Source: Paracoccaceae bacterium
GTDB lineage: Bacteria; Pseudomonadota; Alphaproteobacteria; Rhodobacterales; Rhodobacteraceae
Length of the DNA stretch: 64,000 nt
Reading direction: 5' to 3'
NCBI GenBank assembly: GCA_007692585.1
Contig: REBU01000078.1
Coordinates: 1 to 64,000, forward strand
Part shown: positions 11,001 through 19,845 of the stretch, piece by piece
Numbering within the stretch: position 1 is the first letter of the stretch
Layout of the letters: each line of letters begins with the position of its first letter
Made by a program: the position numbers and the translations under genes
Notes under the pieces: model-generated
The model's input: the letters and a program-made list of their open reading frames with translations, nothing else
What the model was told of the DNA's origin: nothing
Database searches by the model: none

Positions 11001-12170
11001 CTAGCCCTGCGCACGTCGTGAGAGGATCTCGCCGATTTCGCCCTGAGGTCGCGTGCGGGTCAAGGCCAGAAGCATACCAATTGCAATCCCGGTCGCAAGC
11101 AGCGACGAGCCACCATAGCTCACGAACGGCAAAGTCATGCCTTTCGACGGCAGCAGTCGCGCGGCAACGCCCATGTTGATCATGGCCTGCATGGAGAACA
11201 CAACGACGATCCCGGTGCCGGCCAGGCGCGTGAACATGTCACGCTCGCGCATCAGCCGAAAAAGCGAGCGGATCAGGATGGTCGCATAAAGCCCAATGAT
11301 GAACAACACGAGCACCAGCCCGTATTCCTCGGCCGCCACAGCGATGATGAAATCGGTATGGGCGTCGGGGAGCAGCCATTTCACGCGCCCCTCGCCCACG
11401 CCGACACCGAAAAAGCCGCCTTCGGAAATGGCGTTTTGCGCGTAGCCCATCTGGGTTCGGGGGTCGATCTCGGCTGTCAGGAAGCCGTCGATGCGGCGCG
11501 CGAAATGTTCGGAACTGTGATAGGCGGCATAGGCCCCGACCAGCACCAGACCGGCAAACCCGACCAGCAGGAACATCGGCGCACCTGCCAGAAAATACAT
11601 GATCATCCAGCCCGCAGCGATCAGCGCGGCCTGACCAAAATCCGGCTGCATGACCAGAAGCCCGAGCACCAGGAGCGTAAACCCAAGCGAAAGCGCCTTG
11701 CCGGGTGGGCCCGACTGATCCTGACCTGCCGATAGCAGCCAGGCCGCGAACACTGCGAGCATCGGTTTAAGAAATTCGGAAGGCTGGAAAGAACCAAAGC
11801 CGAGGCTAAACCAGCGCGTCGCGCCCTTGCCAAAATCAGTCCCGAAAAACGGCAACAGCATCAACGCGAGCAAGGACAGAAAAAATCCGACGGTTCCGAT
11901 CCGCCGGACCCGGTCGGGCGCGCAAAGCGACATCGCAAACATCGCGATGATCCCCATAACGCCAAAGACAATCTGACGCTGGACGTAGAAAAACGGTGGC
12001 AGGCCATTGCGCGTTGCCAACGGAGGCGACGCCGCCAGCCCCAGCAGCAATCCCACCGCCATGAGCAGCAGAACCGCTGTCAGTGTCACCTTGTCAATCG
12101 TGCGCCACCACTTTGGCAGAACAGGTTCCACCACGCGCGCAGGCGCGGACCCATACACCATTTCCGTCAT
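11001..12170 (-). CDS. ftsW: Peptidoglycan glycosyltransferase FtsW
   Basis: FtsW is the septal SEDS-family polymerase that works with its cognate class B PBP in division. The 389-residue protein has about ten hydrophobic spans and the family motifs KGATRWFSLGFGSFQPSEFLKP, an FGVGVGEGRVKWLLPDAHTDFI stretch split over the large loop, and the late GVAARLLPSKGMTLPFVSYGGSS signature. Its place before murG and murC supports FtsW rather than RodA; a separate RodA is at 46 kb next to PBP2. The N-terminal 25 residues are cytosolic. It is the first gene of its operon here. Confidence 0.93.
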   Translation of the reverse strand: MTEMVYGSAPARVVEPVLPKWWRTIDKVTLTAVLLLMAVGLLLGLAASPPLATRNGLPPFFYVQRQIVFGVMGIIAMFAMSLCAPDRVRRIGTVGFFLSLLALMLLPFFGTDFGKGATRWFSLGFGSFQPSEFLKPMLAVFAAWLLSAGQDQSGPPGKALSLGFTLLVLGLLVMQPDFGQAALIAAGWMIMYFLAGAPMFLLVGFAGLVLVGAYAAYHSSEHFARRIDGFLTAEIDPRTQMGYAQNAISEGGFFGVGVGEGRVKWLLPDAHTDFIIAVAAEEYGLVLVLFIIGLYATILIRSLFRLMRERDMFTRLAGTGIVVVFSMQAMINMGVAARLLPSKGMTLPFVSYGGSSLLATGIAIGMLLALTRTRPQGEIGEILSRRAQG

Positions 12171-12205
12171 CGAACTGCCCCGATACCCGTTTTGTCAGAT
12201 CGTGG

Positions 12206-12233
12206 TATTGATCTTTGTTATTATATTGATCTT
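12206..12233. repeat. Direct repeat TATTGATCTT upstream of ftsW
   Basis: TATTGATCTT occurs at 12206-12215 and again at 12224-12233, 18 bases apart, in an AT-rich stretch 36 bases upstream of ftsW. On the minus strand a TATAAT hexamer (12225-12220) lies between and overlapping the copies. The arrangement looks like a promoter or operator of the ftsW-murG-murC transcript. No convincing -35 box was found. Confidence 0.4.
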
Positions 12234-12315
12234 GCCTGAAATTCGCCCGTTATCCGGGTCTGTCGACACAGTCTAGCTCGAAATCTGCCCAATTTCCAGC
12301 ACAAACACACGGTTC

Positions 12316-12981
12316 TCAGCGCCACCTGCCACGGCGCGCGGAAGCTTGCGCAGGCGGCGGCAGCGGCAACATCAGCGCGCGCGGGCCAGTCGCGATCGCA
12401 CGCCCTTCGGGCACGAGCGCCTGCAGGACTCGATCCTGCCAGTCAAGCCCCCCTGTATATAGCCCGTAAGCCGGCAGGATCAGATGCTGCGCACCGATCA
12501 GGAAAACCGGCAAACGCTGGCCTGCAATACGGATCTTTGGGTGGTAGTGCCCTGATATATCGCAACTTTCACCTGCAATATGGCGCAGGGTTATGCCTTG
12601 GCGATGCAACTCGGCCGCCTGCTGGCCCGGCAGATCAGCCGCCCCGGGATCATGGTTGCCCGCGATCCAGGTCACGTGCACGCGCGCGCACAGCGCACTG
12701 ATCTCGCAGCCCAGAGAACACGCTGCGATATCATCGTCGAATGCATCTCCAAGAGCGATCAGATGCGCAGCACGCGTCTCTTCCAGATCGATGGCCAGCC
12801 GCTCAAGCGTCGCGCGCGTCTCGAACGGTGGCAAAAGCGCGCCGCCGCGCCGGGCCATGCGCTCGGATTTCCCCAAATGCAGATCAGCAACGATCAGCGC
12901 CTGTTCACCCGGCCAGAACAGTGCGCCCGAAGCACGGGCGACAAAATCCTGCCCCTGAAACTGAAACCCGAGATGCGTCAT
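12316..12981 (-). CDS. pdeM: Ligase-associated DNA damage response endonuclease PdeM
   Basis: This encodes 221 residues of the PdeM metallophosphoesterase family (TIGR04123-type). The metal-binding motifs are in order: ADLHLGKSERMARRG near residue 33, LGDAFDD near 96, WIAGNHDPG near 125 and SGHYHPKIRI near 163. These are the DxH, GD, GNHD and GHxH motifs of calcineurin-like esterases. Family members sit with a DNA ligase, an Lhr-type helicase and a beta-CASP exonuclease in a repair-related island. Here only the helicase is adjacent, five bases upstream on the same strand. Confidence 0.92.
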   Translation of the reverse strand: MTHLGFQFQGQDFVARASGALFWPGEQALIVADLHLGKSERMARRGGALLPPFETRATLERLAIDLEETRAAHLIALGDAFDDDIAACSLGCEISALCARVHVTWIAGNHDPGAADLPGQQAAELHRQGITLRHIAGESCDISGHYHPKIRIAGQRLPVFLIGAQHLILPAYGLYTGGLDWQDRVLQALVPEGRAIATGPRALMLPLPPPAQASARRGRWR

Positions 12982-12986
12982 AGCGC

Positions 12987-15410
12987 TCAGATGGCGCAGT
13001 CCTCGTCCATGCGCAAGCCCGCTTCGCGCATCATCCGCGCGGCCTCCTCCTCAAGAAGCCGCGCCTGCCCTGCGCCCCGGATTGGAATGCGCCCGGCCTC
13101 TAGCATCAGGGGGGCTGCGAAGGGTGTGACATGGGGCGGCATGGAATGCACGATGCGCGGGCGGGTGCGCAGCATGTCCTCGATCCGGCCGTAATCAGCG
13201 AGACCGCGCATCGACTCCGCGCGGGTGATCTGCAAAAGCAGGTGATCACGGTCGAATTTGCGCAATGTGTCGTAAAGGATATCGGTGGAGAATGTGGCCT
13301 GTTTGCCGGATTTGCGCGCGCCGGGCAGGTTACGCTGGATCAGCCCCGCCACAGTTGCCACCGCTCGGAAAGTGCGCTTCATAACCGCATTGCCCGCGAG
13401 CCAATCCTCCATCCCGTCGCGCAACCCCTCCGGGTCGAGCAGCGGCGCGGGATCGCTTACAGGCTCGAGCGACCAGATCAGAACCGCGTAATCCGTCGCC
13501 ACAAATCCCAACGGCGCCAGACCCGCGCCTTCCATCCGGTGGGTCAGCAGCAACCCCAGGGTCTGGTTGGCATTGCGCCCGGCGAAGGAATAGAGCGCGA
13601 AATACCACCACCCACCGCGCGCAAAACTCTCGCAGGTCATTGTGCCGGGGCGTGGCAGGGTTGCGATCCGCGCCTGCAAGTCCAGCCAGTCGCGGGTATC
13701 CGCGGGCAGGCTTTCCCAGGCGACCGGGTCACCGATCAACGCCAGAACGCGCGCAGAGAGTTCCGTCGAGGTGGCCATCTTCAGCCCGTTGAACACAGCA
13801 ATTTTCGGGGTCTTGTCGGGCTGCGGCGTGACTTCCACCACCATGTCGCGCAGCCGGTCATAGCGCACTGTCTGCCCGCCGATCAGGAATGTGTCTCCGG
13901 GCGACAGCGAGGCGGCAAAGACCTCCTCGATCTCGCCCAGAGGCGCACCGCCACGCGGACCGCGCCGCACGCTCAGCAATTCCGGCGCGACGATGGTGCC
14001 TATATTCATGCGGATGGCGCGGACCGCGCGCGGGTCGCGCAACTGCCAGAGCCCGTCGCGCAGCACCAGCCTTTGCCAGCGATCATAAGCGCGCAACGCG
14101 TAACCGCCTGTCGCCACGAAATCGAGACAGGCATCAAAATCGGCGCGCGTGAGGGTCGCATAGGGACCGGCCCGGGTTACCTCGGCAAAAAGCTGATCCG
14201 CGTCCAGCGGCCCCGCACAGGCCAGCGTCAGGATATGCTGGCACAGCACGTCAAGCGCGCCCAGACCACTGCGCCCGTCACTGTCGAGTTCGCCCGCTTC
14301 AACGGCTTGCAGGGCCGCCACACATTCGAGGATCTCGAAACGGTTCGCAGGCACGATCCGCGCGCGTGATGGGGCATCATAGCGATGATTGGCCCGCCCG
14401 ATGCGCTGGACCAGCCGCTTGATATTGCGCGGGGCCCCAATCTGAATGACCAGGTCGACATCGCCCCAGTCAAGCCCCAGATCGAGACTGCCCGTCGCAA
14501 CGACTGCGCGCAATTCACCCGCGGCCATCGCCGCTTCGACACGGCGGCGCGCTTCGCGGGCAAGACTGCCATGATGCAGCCCGATGGGCAGGTTGTCGTC
14601 ATTGACAGCCCAGAGCGCCTGAAAGAATAATTCGGCCTGCGCGCGGGTGTTGATGAAAACGAGCGTCAGCCGCGAGGCCGCAATCGCGCTCATCACGTCA
14701 CGCGCCGCATACGCCCCCCCCGCGCCAGACCATGGCGGCGCCAGCGTCGTGGCCAGCATTGCTATGTCGGGCGCAGGGCCGGGATCGGCGCGCACGATCT
14801 CGGCCCCGCCCATGAAATCTGCGAGCGCTTGCGGATTTTCGACCGTGGCAGACAGCCCCGCCACCCGCAGCTCGGGCGCAAGCTGGCGCAGACGCGCAAG
14901 CCCGAGCATCAGCTGATCGCCGCGCTTGGACTCAGCCAACGCATGAATTTCGTCGATCACGACACGCCGCAGGCTGGCGAAAATGCGCGGCGCTTCCGGG
15001 TAGGACAGCATCAGCGCAAGACTTTCAGGCGTGGTCAGCAGGATATGCGGCGGATCTACACGCTGGCGCGCGCGCTGAGTCGATCCCGTATCGCCTGTGC
15101 GGTCCTCAATGCGCAGCGCAAGACCGAGATCAGCGACCGGCCGGGCGAGATTGCGCCCGATGTCATTTGTAAGCGCCTTGAGGGGCGAGACATAGATCGT
15201 GTGCATCCCGTCCGGCAAGCCAGAGCAAGCCTGCGCGAGTGTCGGCAGGAACCCCGCAAGCGTCTTGCCGCCGCCCGTGGGCGCGATCATCAGTGCATCG
15301 CCTTGCGCACGCAGCATAGCAAGCTGATGCGCATGCGGCTGCCACCCCTGCGCAGCAAACCAACGCGACAGCGGGATGGGCAGATCGGGATGATCACGGT
15401 TATCGCGCAT
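12987..15410 (-). CDS. Ligase-associated DEXH-box helicase, Lhr family
   Basis: This encodes an 807-residue superfamily 2 helicase of the type found with PdeM. Visible motifs are Walker A IAPTGGGKTLAGF near residue 45, DEIH in VVIDEIHALAESKRG near 150, SATVENP near 187 and the motif VI QRIGRANHR near 340. The C-terminal half holds the winged-helix and Lhr-specific domains. The ATG at 15410 was chosen; a GTG at 15434 in frame is an alternative. The genes for the partner DNA ligase and exonuclease are not adjacent and not in the window. Confidence 0.9.
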   Translation of the reverse strand: MRDNRDHPDLPIPLSRWFAAQGWQPHAHQLAMLRAQGDALMIAPTGGGKTLAGFLPTLAQACSGLPDGMHTIYVSPLKALTNDIGRNLARPVADLGLALRIEDRTGDTGSTQRARQRVDPPHILLTTPESLALMLSYPEAPRIFASLRRVVIDEIHALAESKRGDQLMLGLARLRQLAPELRVAGLSATVENPQALADFMGGAEIVRADPGPAPDIAMLATTLAPPWSGAGGAYAARDVMSAIAASRLTLVFINTRAQAELFFQALWAVNDDNLPIGLHHGSLAREARRRVEAAMAAGELRAVVATGSLDLGLDWGDVDLVIQIGAPRNIKRLVQRIGRANHRYDAPSRARIVPANRFEILECVAALQAVEAGELDSDGRSGLGALDVLCQHILTLACAGPLDADQLFAEVTRAGPYATLTRADFDACLDFVATGGYALRAYDRWQRLVLRDGLWQLRDPRAVRAIRMNIGTIVAPELLSVRRGPRGGAPLGEIEEVFAASLSPGDTFLIGGQTVRYDRLRDMVVEVTPQPDKTPKIAVFNGLKMATSTELSARVLALIGDPVAWESLPADTRDWLDLQARIATLPRPGTMTCESFARGGWWYFALYSFAGRNANQTLGLLLTHRMEGAGLAPLGFVATDYAVLIWSLEPVSDPAPLLDPEGLRDGMEDWLAGNAVMKRTFRAVATVAGLIQRNLPGARKSGKQATFSTDILYDTLRKFDRDHLLLQITRAESMRGLADYGRIEDMLRTRPRIVHSMPPHVTPFAAPLMLEAGRIPIRGAGQARLLEEEAARMMREAGLRMDEDCAI

Positions 15411-15513
15411 GCGCACTCGAGCCTTTCGCCGCACAGGGTAACGCGCAGGGCCGTCAAGACAAGCGTGCGCGATGGCCCTTCCTTCTTCTCCGCAATGGGA
15501 TTATCTGCGCCCT

Positions 15514-15960
15514 ATGACCCTGCGCCCTGACTTCTGGACCCATATCCCACTGTCCGACATGACTCCCGAGGAATGGGAGGCACTTTGCGATGGCTGCGGC
15601 AAATGCTGCCTGAACAAGCTCGAGGATATCGACACGGAAGAACTGATCTTCACGTGCGTGGCCTGCCGGTTGTTTGACGATACCACCTGCCGCTGCGCCA
15701 ATTACGCTGAGCGCAAGCAGCATGTGCCGGAATGTGTGGTCCTGACACCGCACAACCTCGATGAAATCGCCTATTGGATGCCGCCGAGTTGCGCCTACCG
15801 CCTGCTCCACGAAGGACACACGTTGCCCGATTGGCACCCTCTGGTCACAGGCGATCCGGCATCGACGCACAAGGCAGGAAAATCCGTCTTGGGACAGACG
15901 GTTTCCGAAGCCAGTGTCGCGTTGGACGACTGGGAAGACTACCCTTTATCGTCCGATTAA
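15514..15960 (+). CDS. YcgN/UPF0260 family cysteine-cluster protein
   Basis: This encodes 148 residues. The family's cysteine clusters are clear: CDGCGKCC near residue 27, then CVACRLFDDTTCRCANY near 47, a pattern expected to bind zinc or an iron-sulfur cluster. WMPPSCAYRLL follows. The molecular role of the family is not known. The ATG at 15514 was chosen because the homologous region begins there (FWTHIPLSDMTPEEWE); an upstream frame from 15472 adds residues not expected in the family. It is divergent from the helicase gene and converges on the next gene. Confidence 0.88.
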   Translation: MTLRPDFWTHIPLSDMTPEEWEALCDGCGKCCLNKLEDIDTEELIFTCVACRLFDDTTCRCANYAERKQHVPECVVLTPHNLDEIAYWMPPSCAYRLLHEGHTLPDWHPLVTGDPASTHKAGKSVLGQTVSEASVALDDWEDYPLSSD

Positions 15961-15979
15961 ACGGCGCGCCCGCGTGCGC

Positions 15980-16924
15980 TCAGACGTTCCAGCCCTGGTC
16001 GCGGCGCAGTTGCAATTCACGCGCCACTTCCGAGCGGACCAGTTTGCGGATATTGCGGGTGATCTTCTCGCCGAGTTCGCCCTGCAATTCCAGCCGTACG
16101 ATATCTGCAACCAGACGGAAAAGCATGTCCTCATCGAGGATAACTTCGCTCCCGTCGGCAAACGGATCAGCGTGCGCCGCCCGCACAGACTCAGGGCGAG
16201 GCTCCGGTTCTGGATTTGCGGCAGGTTCTTGCGCAGGCTCAGCAGCGGCGGGCGCCGCTGGCGCTGGCGCTGCGACGCGGGCCACGAGCGGCTCGTCCGG
16301 CACTGGCTTCCCCGACAGGATGGCTTCGAGCCGCGCCAGCGTCACCTCGATATCGCGCTCGTCCAAATCAGGCTCGGGCCCGGAACTCACCTGCGGGGCA
16401 GTTTTGGGCTCGGGCCGGGGCAGGTTCTCGGGCGCGGGGCTGGGTTCAGTGAAATGTAGACGCGTCCGCGTTGGTTGCGCACAGGCTTCCGATGCGTTCA
16501 CTGGCGGCGCAGGCTCAGCAGCCTCCTGATTTGGGATGGGCGCGGCGGTGGTGCCCTGCGCCTGGCTTCGCGTGATACGCTGCAAGAGCGACATGGACGC
16601 ATTGGGTGCAGCCTTGGCACCGGCCGTCGGTTCAGCCGTAAGTGGTGTGCCACAGCAGGCCGGGGCCGGCTCCTGCCACTCAGATTGCTGCGGCGGCACT
16701 GACAGAAGCGCATGGTGGTCCTCGGGCAATGGCGCTTCGGGCCGTCGTACTTCGGGCGCGACGGGCTCAACATCCTGCACCGTGTCAACGCGCAATTCCG
16801 ATGTCAAGATCAGCTTTTCCCGCAGATCGGGGCGCACGCTGCGGTCATGTATGTCCTGCGAAACGAGGCGCTTGATCGACGACAAGACGTCCTCAATTTC
16901 GCGCCGCGACATTGCTTGTGTCAT
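15980..16924 (-). CDS. Acidic, proline-rich protein with conserved ends, PopZ-reminiscent
   Basis: This encodes 314 residues. The N-terminus (SRREIEDVLSSIKRLVSQD) and the last 50 residues (helical, with VRLELQGELGEKITRNIRKL) look conserved, while the middle 200 residues are rich in Pro, Ala and Glu and probably disordered. A short N-terminal helix, an acidic linker and a C-terminal helical block is the layout of the polar organiser PopZ (DUF2497), and the C-terminal ELQG...LGE...TRNIRKLVR pattern is reminiscent of it. The match is from memory and not certain. Function is unknown. It lies upstream of tolC on the same strand order. Confidence 0.6.
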   Translation of the reverse strand: MTQAMSRREIEDVLSSIKRLVSQDIHDRSVRPDLREKLILTSELRVDTVQDVEPVAPEVRRPEAPLPEDHHALLSVPPQQSEWQEPAPACCGTPLTAEPTAGAKAAPNASMSLLQRITRSQAQGTTAAPIPNQEAAEPAPPVNASEACAQPTRTRLHFTEPSPAPENLPRPEPKTAPQVSSGPEPDLDERDIEVTLARLEAILSGKPVPDEPLVARVAAPAPAAPAAAEPAQEPAANPEPEPRPESVRAAHADPFADGSEVILDEDMLFRLVADIVRLELQGELGEKITRNIRKLVRSEVARELQLRRDQGWNV

Positions 16925-17078
16925 TCTACTGCCCTCTTTACGCGCCTTACCTCGTCGCCCCTAGCCCGCTTCGCCCTCTCACGGGGCGCTTGTCGCACAG
17001 GTGATCTACGCGTCAAAGGTAACTCGGCTTTGGCGCGTTTACAATCTTGAATGATACCTGCGCTGCCCGGCCAGGTCG

Positions 17079-18464
17079 CTATTGCCGCCCGATAGAGCGC
17101 AGCACGCGATCAAGCGCCTCGCCTTGCGGCGACGACGCGGGGGCATTGCGCACAGCATTGTAATAGGCTTCCGCATCATAGGTCGGGATCCCAAGCCCCA
17201 GGTGATCCACAGTCAGGAGCCCCATGGCCGCCAGCAGATTATAAGTGGCGACCTGCTGCCCGGCCTGGGCTTGCAGCAACTGTGTGCGCGCGTTCAGCAG
17301 ATCGGTTTCGGCATTGAGCACATCGAGCGTCGTGCGCGCGCCCAGACGTGCTTCTTCCCGCGTCCCTTCAAATGCAGTTTGCGAGGCGCGGACCTGCTGC
17401 TGGCTGGCCGCAATCCGCGCGCTGGCCACATCAACATTCGCCCATGCGACCCCGACATTCTGCAGCACCTGCGCCACCGTCTGATGCAGACCCGAGCGCG
17501 CTGCATCACGCCGCGCCATGGACTGACGCGTCAAGGCGGCAGTTTGCCCACCTTGATAGATCGGGCGCGCATAGCGCACCCCGGCTGTGGCGGTCGTTGT
17601 ATCACTGCCCGCCCCGCCGAATTGACGGCCCAAGCTGGCAGAGCCGGTGACCGCGCCATGGCGCTGGGCGGCGACGCGTTCGACGTTGAACTCGGCCGCA
17701 GCAACAGTGTGCTGTGCCTCAAGGATCGCTGGATGCGTCCGGCGCGCGATGTCCTGCGCGGTCTGCAGATTGGCCGCCGTGCGCGGCAAGGCAGGCGGGG
17801 CGCGCAGCTGTCCCGGCGCGATGCCGGTCGCAAGTTTATAGGCTTCGCGCGCGACCGCCAGATCGCCTTCGGCCGCCGCAAGCGAGGAGCGCGCCGCGGC
17901 AAGACGGGCTTCGGCCAGTGAAACATCCGTGCGCGTGACTTCGCCCAATTCAAACCGTTCGCGCGCGGCGTTCAATTCTTGCGTAATGACGCGCTGCGTG
18001 GCCTGTTGAAGGGCCACGGCTTCAGCCGTGGTGCGCATATCGAGATGCGCTGAAATTGCGTTGAGCAGCACATTCTGTTCGATCCCCACAAGAGCCTGAC
18101 GGGTCGCAAGCACCTGCGCTTTCGCGGCCTCCTGCGCCAGCCTGCCACGCCCAAAATCGATGATCGTCACCTCGGCGGCCAGATTGAACCCCAAGGTAAG
18201 TGCATCGGATTGCCCAGGACTATTCGTGATCCGCTGTTGTGCTTCGGTCACAAAATTCACCACTGGGCGCAACGATGCCACGGCAATTGCTACATCCTCG
18301 TCCGCAGCGCGCAACAAAGCGCGGTTTTGCTCCAAAAGGTTCGAGTTGCGATATGCTGCGATCAGAGTGTCGGCCAAGCTTTGCGCGTGAAGCGGGGCGA
18401 CTCCACCCCCCAACATTGCCAGCATCGACGCAGCAAGCGCCGTGGTCTTCAGAATGGATCTCAT
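17079..18464 (-). CDS. tolC: TolC family outer membrane efflux channel
   Basis: This encodes 461 residues with an N-terminal signal peptide (residues 1-28, ending HAQ) and the two-fold repeated long-helix pattern of TolC, in which each half ends with an NLLAAMG- or YKLATG-like segment. It should form a trimeric channel across the outer membrane and periplasm, serving type I secretion or RND pumps. The conserved ARTTLDVLNAETDLLNARTQ stretch near residue 375 is characteristic. The pcm-like gene precedes it by 68 bases on the same strand, the usual Rhodobacterales order. It is a possible partner for the RND pair at 35-39 kb, which has no own channel gene. Confidence 0.93.
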   Translation of the reverse strand: MRSILKTTALAASMLAMLGGGVAPLHAQSLADTLIAAYRNSNLLEQNRALLRAADEDVAIAVASLRPVVNFVTEAQQRITNSPGQSDALTLGFNLAAEVTIIDFGRGRLAQEAAKAQVLATRQALVGIEQNVLLNAISAHLDMRTTAEAVALQQATQRVITQELNAARERFELGEVTRTDVSLAEARLAAARSSLAAAEGDLAVAREAYKLATGIAPGQLRAPPALPRTAANLQTAQDIARRTHPAILEAQHTVAAAEFNVERVAAQRHGAVTGSASLGRQFGGAGSDTTTATAGVRYARPIYQGGQTAALTRQSMARRDAARSGLHQTVAQVLQNVGVAWANVDVASARIAASQQQVRASQTAFEGTREEARLGARTTLDVLNAETDLLNARTQLLQAQAGQQVATYNLLAAMGLLTVDHLGLGIPTYDAEAYYNAVRNAPASSPQGEALDRVLRSIGRQ

Positions 18465-18532
18465 TGCCTTCGCCTCTTTTATGTCACGCGGTCACCGGCA
18501 TGCATAAGGCGCACGAAAGGCCGCGTGTGGTT

Positions 18533-19186
18533 TTACAGGCTGAACGCCTGTTCTTTTCTGAACCCCGGAAGAACCGGGGCGGCGGCGTTGAAGATATCCC
18601 GCCAAACCAATCCTTCACCCGTGCGAATGCCCAGCCGCACCACCCCCAGCGCACCCTGCATGAAGACGGCGCCGACGCGCCCGCCTTGGCGCAACTGCGA
18701 CACCAATGCTTCGGGGAACTGCTCAATCCCCCCTTGCACAAGCATCACGTCATAAGGTGCGTGCTGCGGCGCGCCTTCATTCAGCGCGCCTCGGGTCAAG
18801 ACCACTGTTTCGGCGTCAGTGCGCGCAAAGGAAGCTTCAGCCGCATTTACGAAGTCGCCATCCTCCTCAAGCGCGACCACAGCTTGCGCCATACGCTGGA
18901 TCACCGCAGAGGAGTAGCCGGTTCCGCAGCCGATATCGAGCACAAGATCGTCCGGCGTGATGTTCAGCGCGTCGAGCATCTTGGCGAGTGTCCGCGGCTC
19001 CAGCAACACACGACCGCGTCCAATGGGCAGATTCTCCCCGACATAGGCGGCTTCCACACGATCTTGGGGAACAAATTCTTCGCGCGGCACATGCAGCATG
19101 GCCTCAATGATCGGAAATTTTGTCACATCGGACGGTCGCACCTGCGTGTCGACCATGATCAAGCGGCGCGAAGTAAATTCGTTCAT
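18533..19186 (-). CDS. pcm: Protein-L-isoaspartate O-methyltransferase family protein
   Basis: This encodes 217 residues with the S-adenosylmethionine-binding motif VLDIGCGTGYSSAVI near residue 79 and an acidic strand end at VVALEEDGDF. N-terminal features of the PCMT family are present: NFTxRRxxMVDTQV-like MNEFTSRRLIMVDTQV and the VGENLPIGRGRVLLEP segment that contains the substrate-side loop. PCMT repairs isoaspartyl residues; whether this branch next to tolC has that activity is uncertain. The ATG at 19186 was chosen because homologous sequence begins there. ytoQ is divergent. Confidence 0.85.
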   Translation of the reverse strand: MNEFTSRRLIMVDTQVRPSDVTKFPIIEAMLHVPREEFVPQDRVEAAYVGENLPIGRGRVLLEPRTLAKMLDALNITPDDLVLDIGCGTGYSSAVIQRMAQAVVALEEDGDFVNAAEASFARTDAETVVLTRGALNEGAPQHAPYDVMLVQGGIEQFPEALVSQLRQGGRVGAVFMQGALGVVRLGIRTGEGLVWRDIFNAAAPVLPGFRKEQAFSL

Positions 19187-19293
19187 AGGGTGAACTCTTG
19201 GTTGTCCTGCGGTTGCGTTCAGTCTTGCCACAGTTCACTCTCTGCCGCAACATGCCTGCACAGGTCTCCAGCGATCTGAGGAAGGAACGATAT

Positions 19294-19740
19294 ATGACAC
19301 TTAAAGTCTACCTGGCCGGAGAGATCCACACTGATTGGCGCACGGAAATCGCACAGGGGTGCAGTGGCCTAGATGTGACTTTCGCAAGCCCGGTCACCGA
19401 TCACGCGGCCTCGGACGATTGCGGAGTCGCGATCATGGGGGCGGAATCACAGAAATTCTGGCATGATCACAAGGGCGCAAAGCTGAACGCGATCCGCACA
19501 CGCAAGGCCCTGCAGGACGCCGATATCGTCGTCGTGCGCTTTGGCGAGAAATACCGTCAGTGGAACGCGGCCTTTGATGCAGGCTTTGCCGCGGCGCTCG
19601 GCAAGTCGCTGATCGTCATGCATGGTGCCGATCACCAGCATGCGCTCAAGGAAGTCGATGCCGCAGCTCTCGCCGTGGTCGAGACACCCGGTCAGGTCGC
19701 CGAGATCCTGCGCTACACGCTCAACGGCACGCTTCCGTAA
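19294..19740 (+). CDS. ytoQ: YtoQ family protein
   Basis: This encodes 148 residues of the YtoQ family, distantly related to nucleoside 2-deoxyribosyltransferases. The N-terminus VYLAGEIHTDWR and the segment FWHDHKGAKLNAIRTRKAL are the family's conserved blocks, followed by DIVVVRFGEKYRQWNAAFDAG. The function is not established. The ATG at 19294 has GGAAGGA upstream; an upstream frame from 19198 lacks a site. The gene is divergent from pcm. Confidence 0.88.
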   Translation: MTLKVYLAGEIHTDWRTEIAQGCSGLDVTFASPVTDHAASDDCGVAIMGAESQKFWHDHKGAKLNAIRTRKALQDADIVVVRFGEKYRQWNAAFDAGFAAALGKSLIVMHGADHQHALKEVDAAALAVVETPGQVAEILRYTLNGTLP

Positions 19741-19764
19741 CGCTTGGAGGGGCCGGCTCCCCGT

Positions 19765-19790
19765 CATTAACCACTTTCATTAACCACTTT
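19765..19790. repeat. Perfect 13-bp tandem duplication upstream of mscL
   Basis: CATTAACCACTTT is present twice in tandem (19765-19777 and 19778-19790) in the gap between ytoQ and mscL. The copies end 55 bases before the mscL start codon, within the probable promoter region. It may be a regulator site or simple slippage. Confidence 0.6.
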
Positions 19791-19845
19791 CGAAAATGTA
19801 AAAATTGAGGTAACTTTTTTGTCATGGATCAAAAGAGGACATTCC

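Noticed and set aside
13131..14369. 412-residue plus-strand frame
   Set aside because: It is antisense to the Lhr-type helicase and has no family features.
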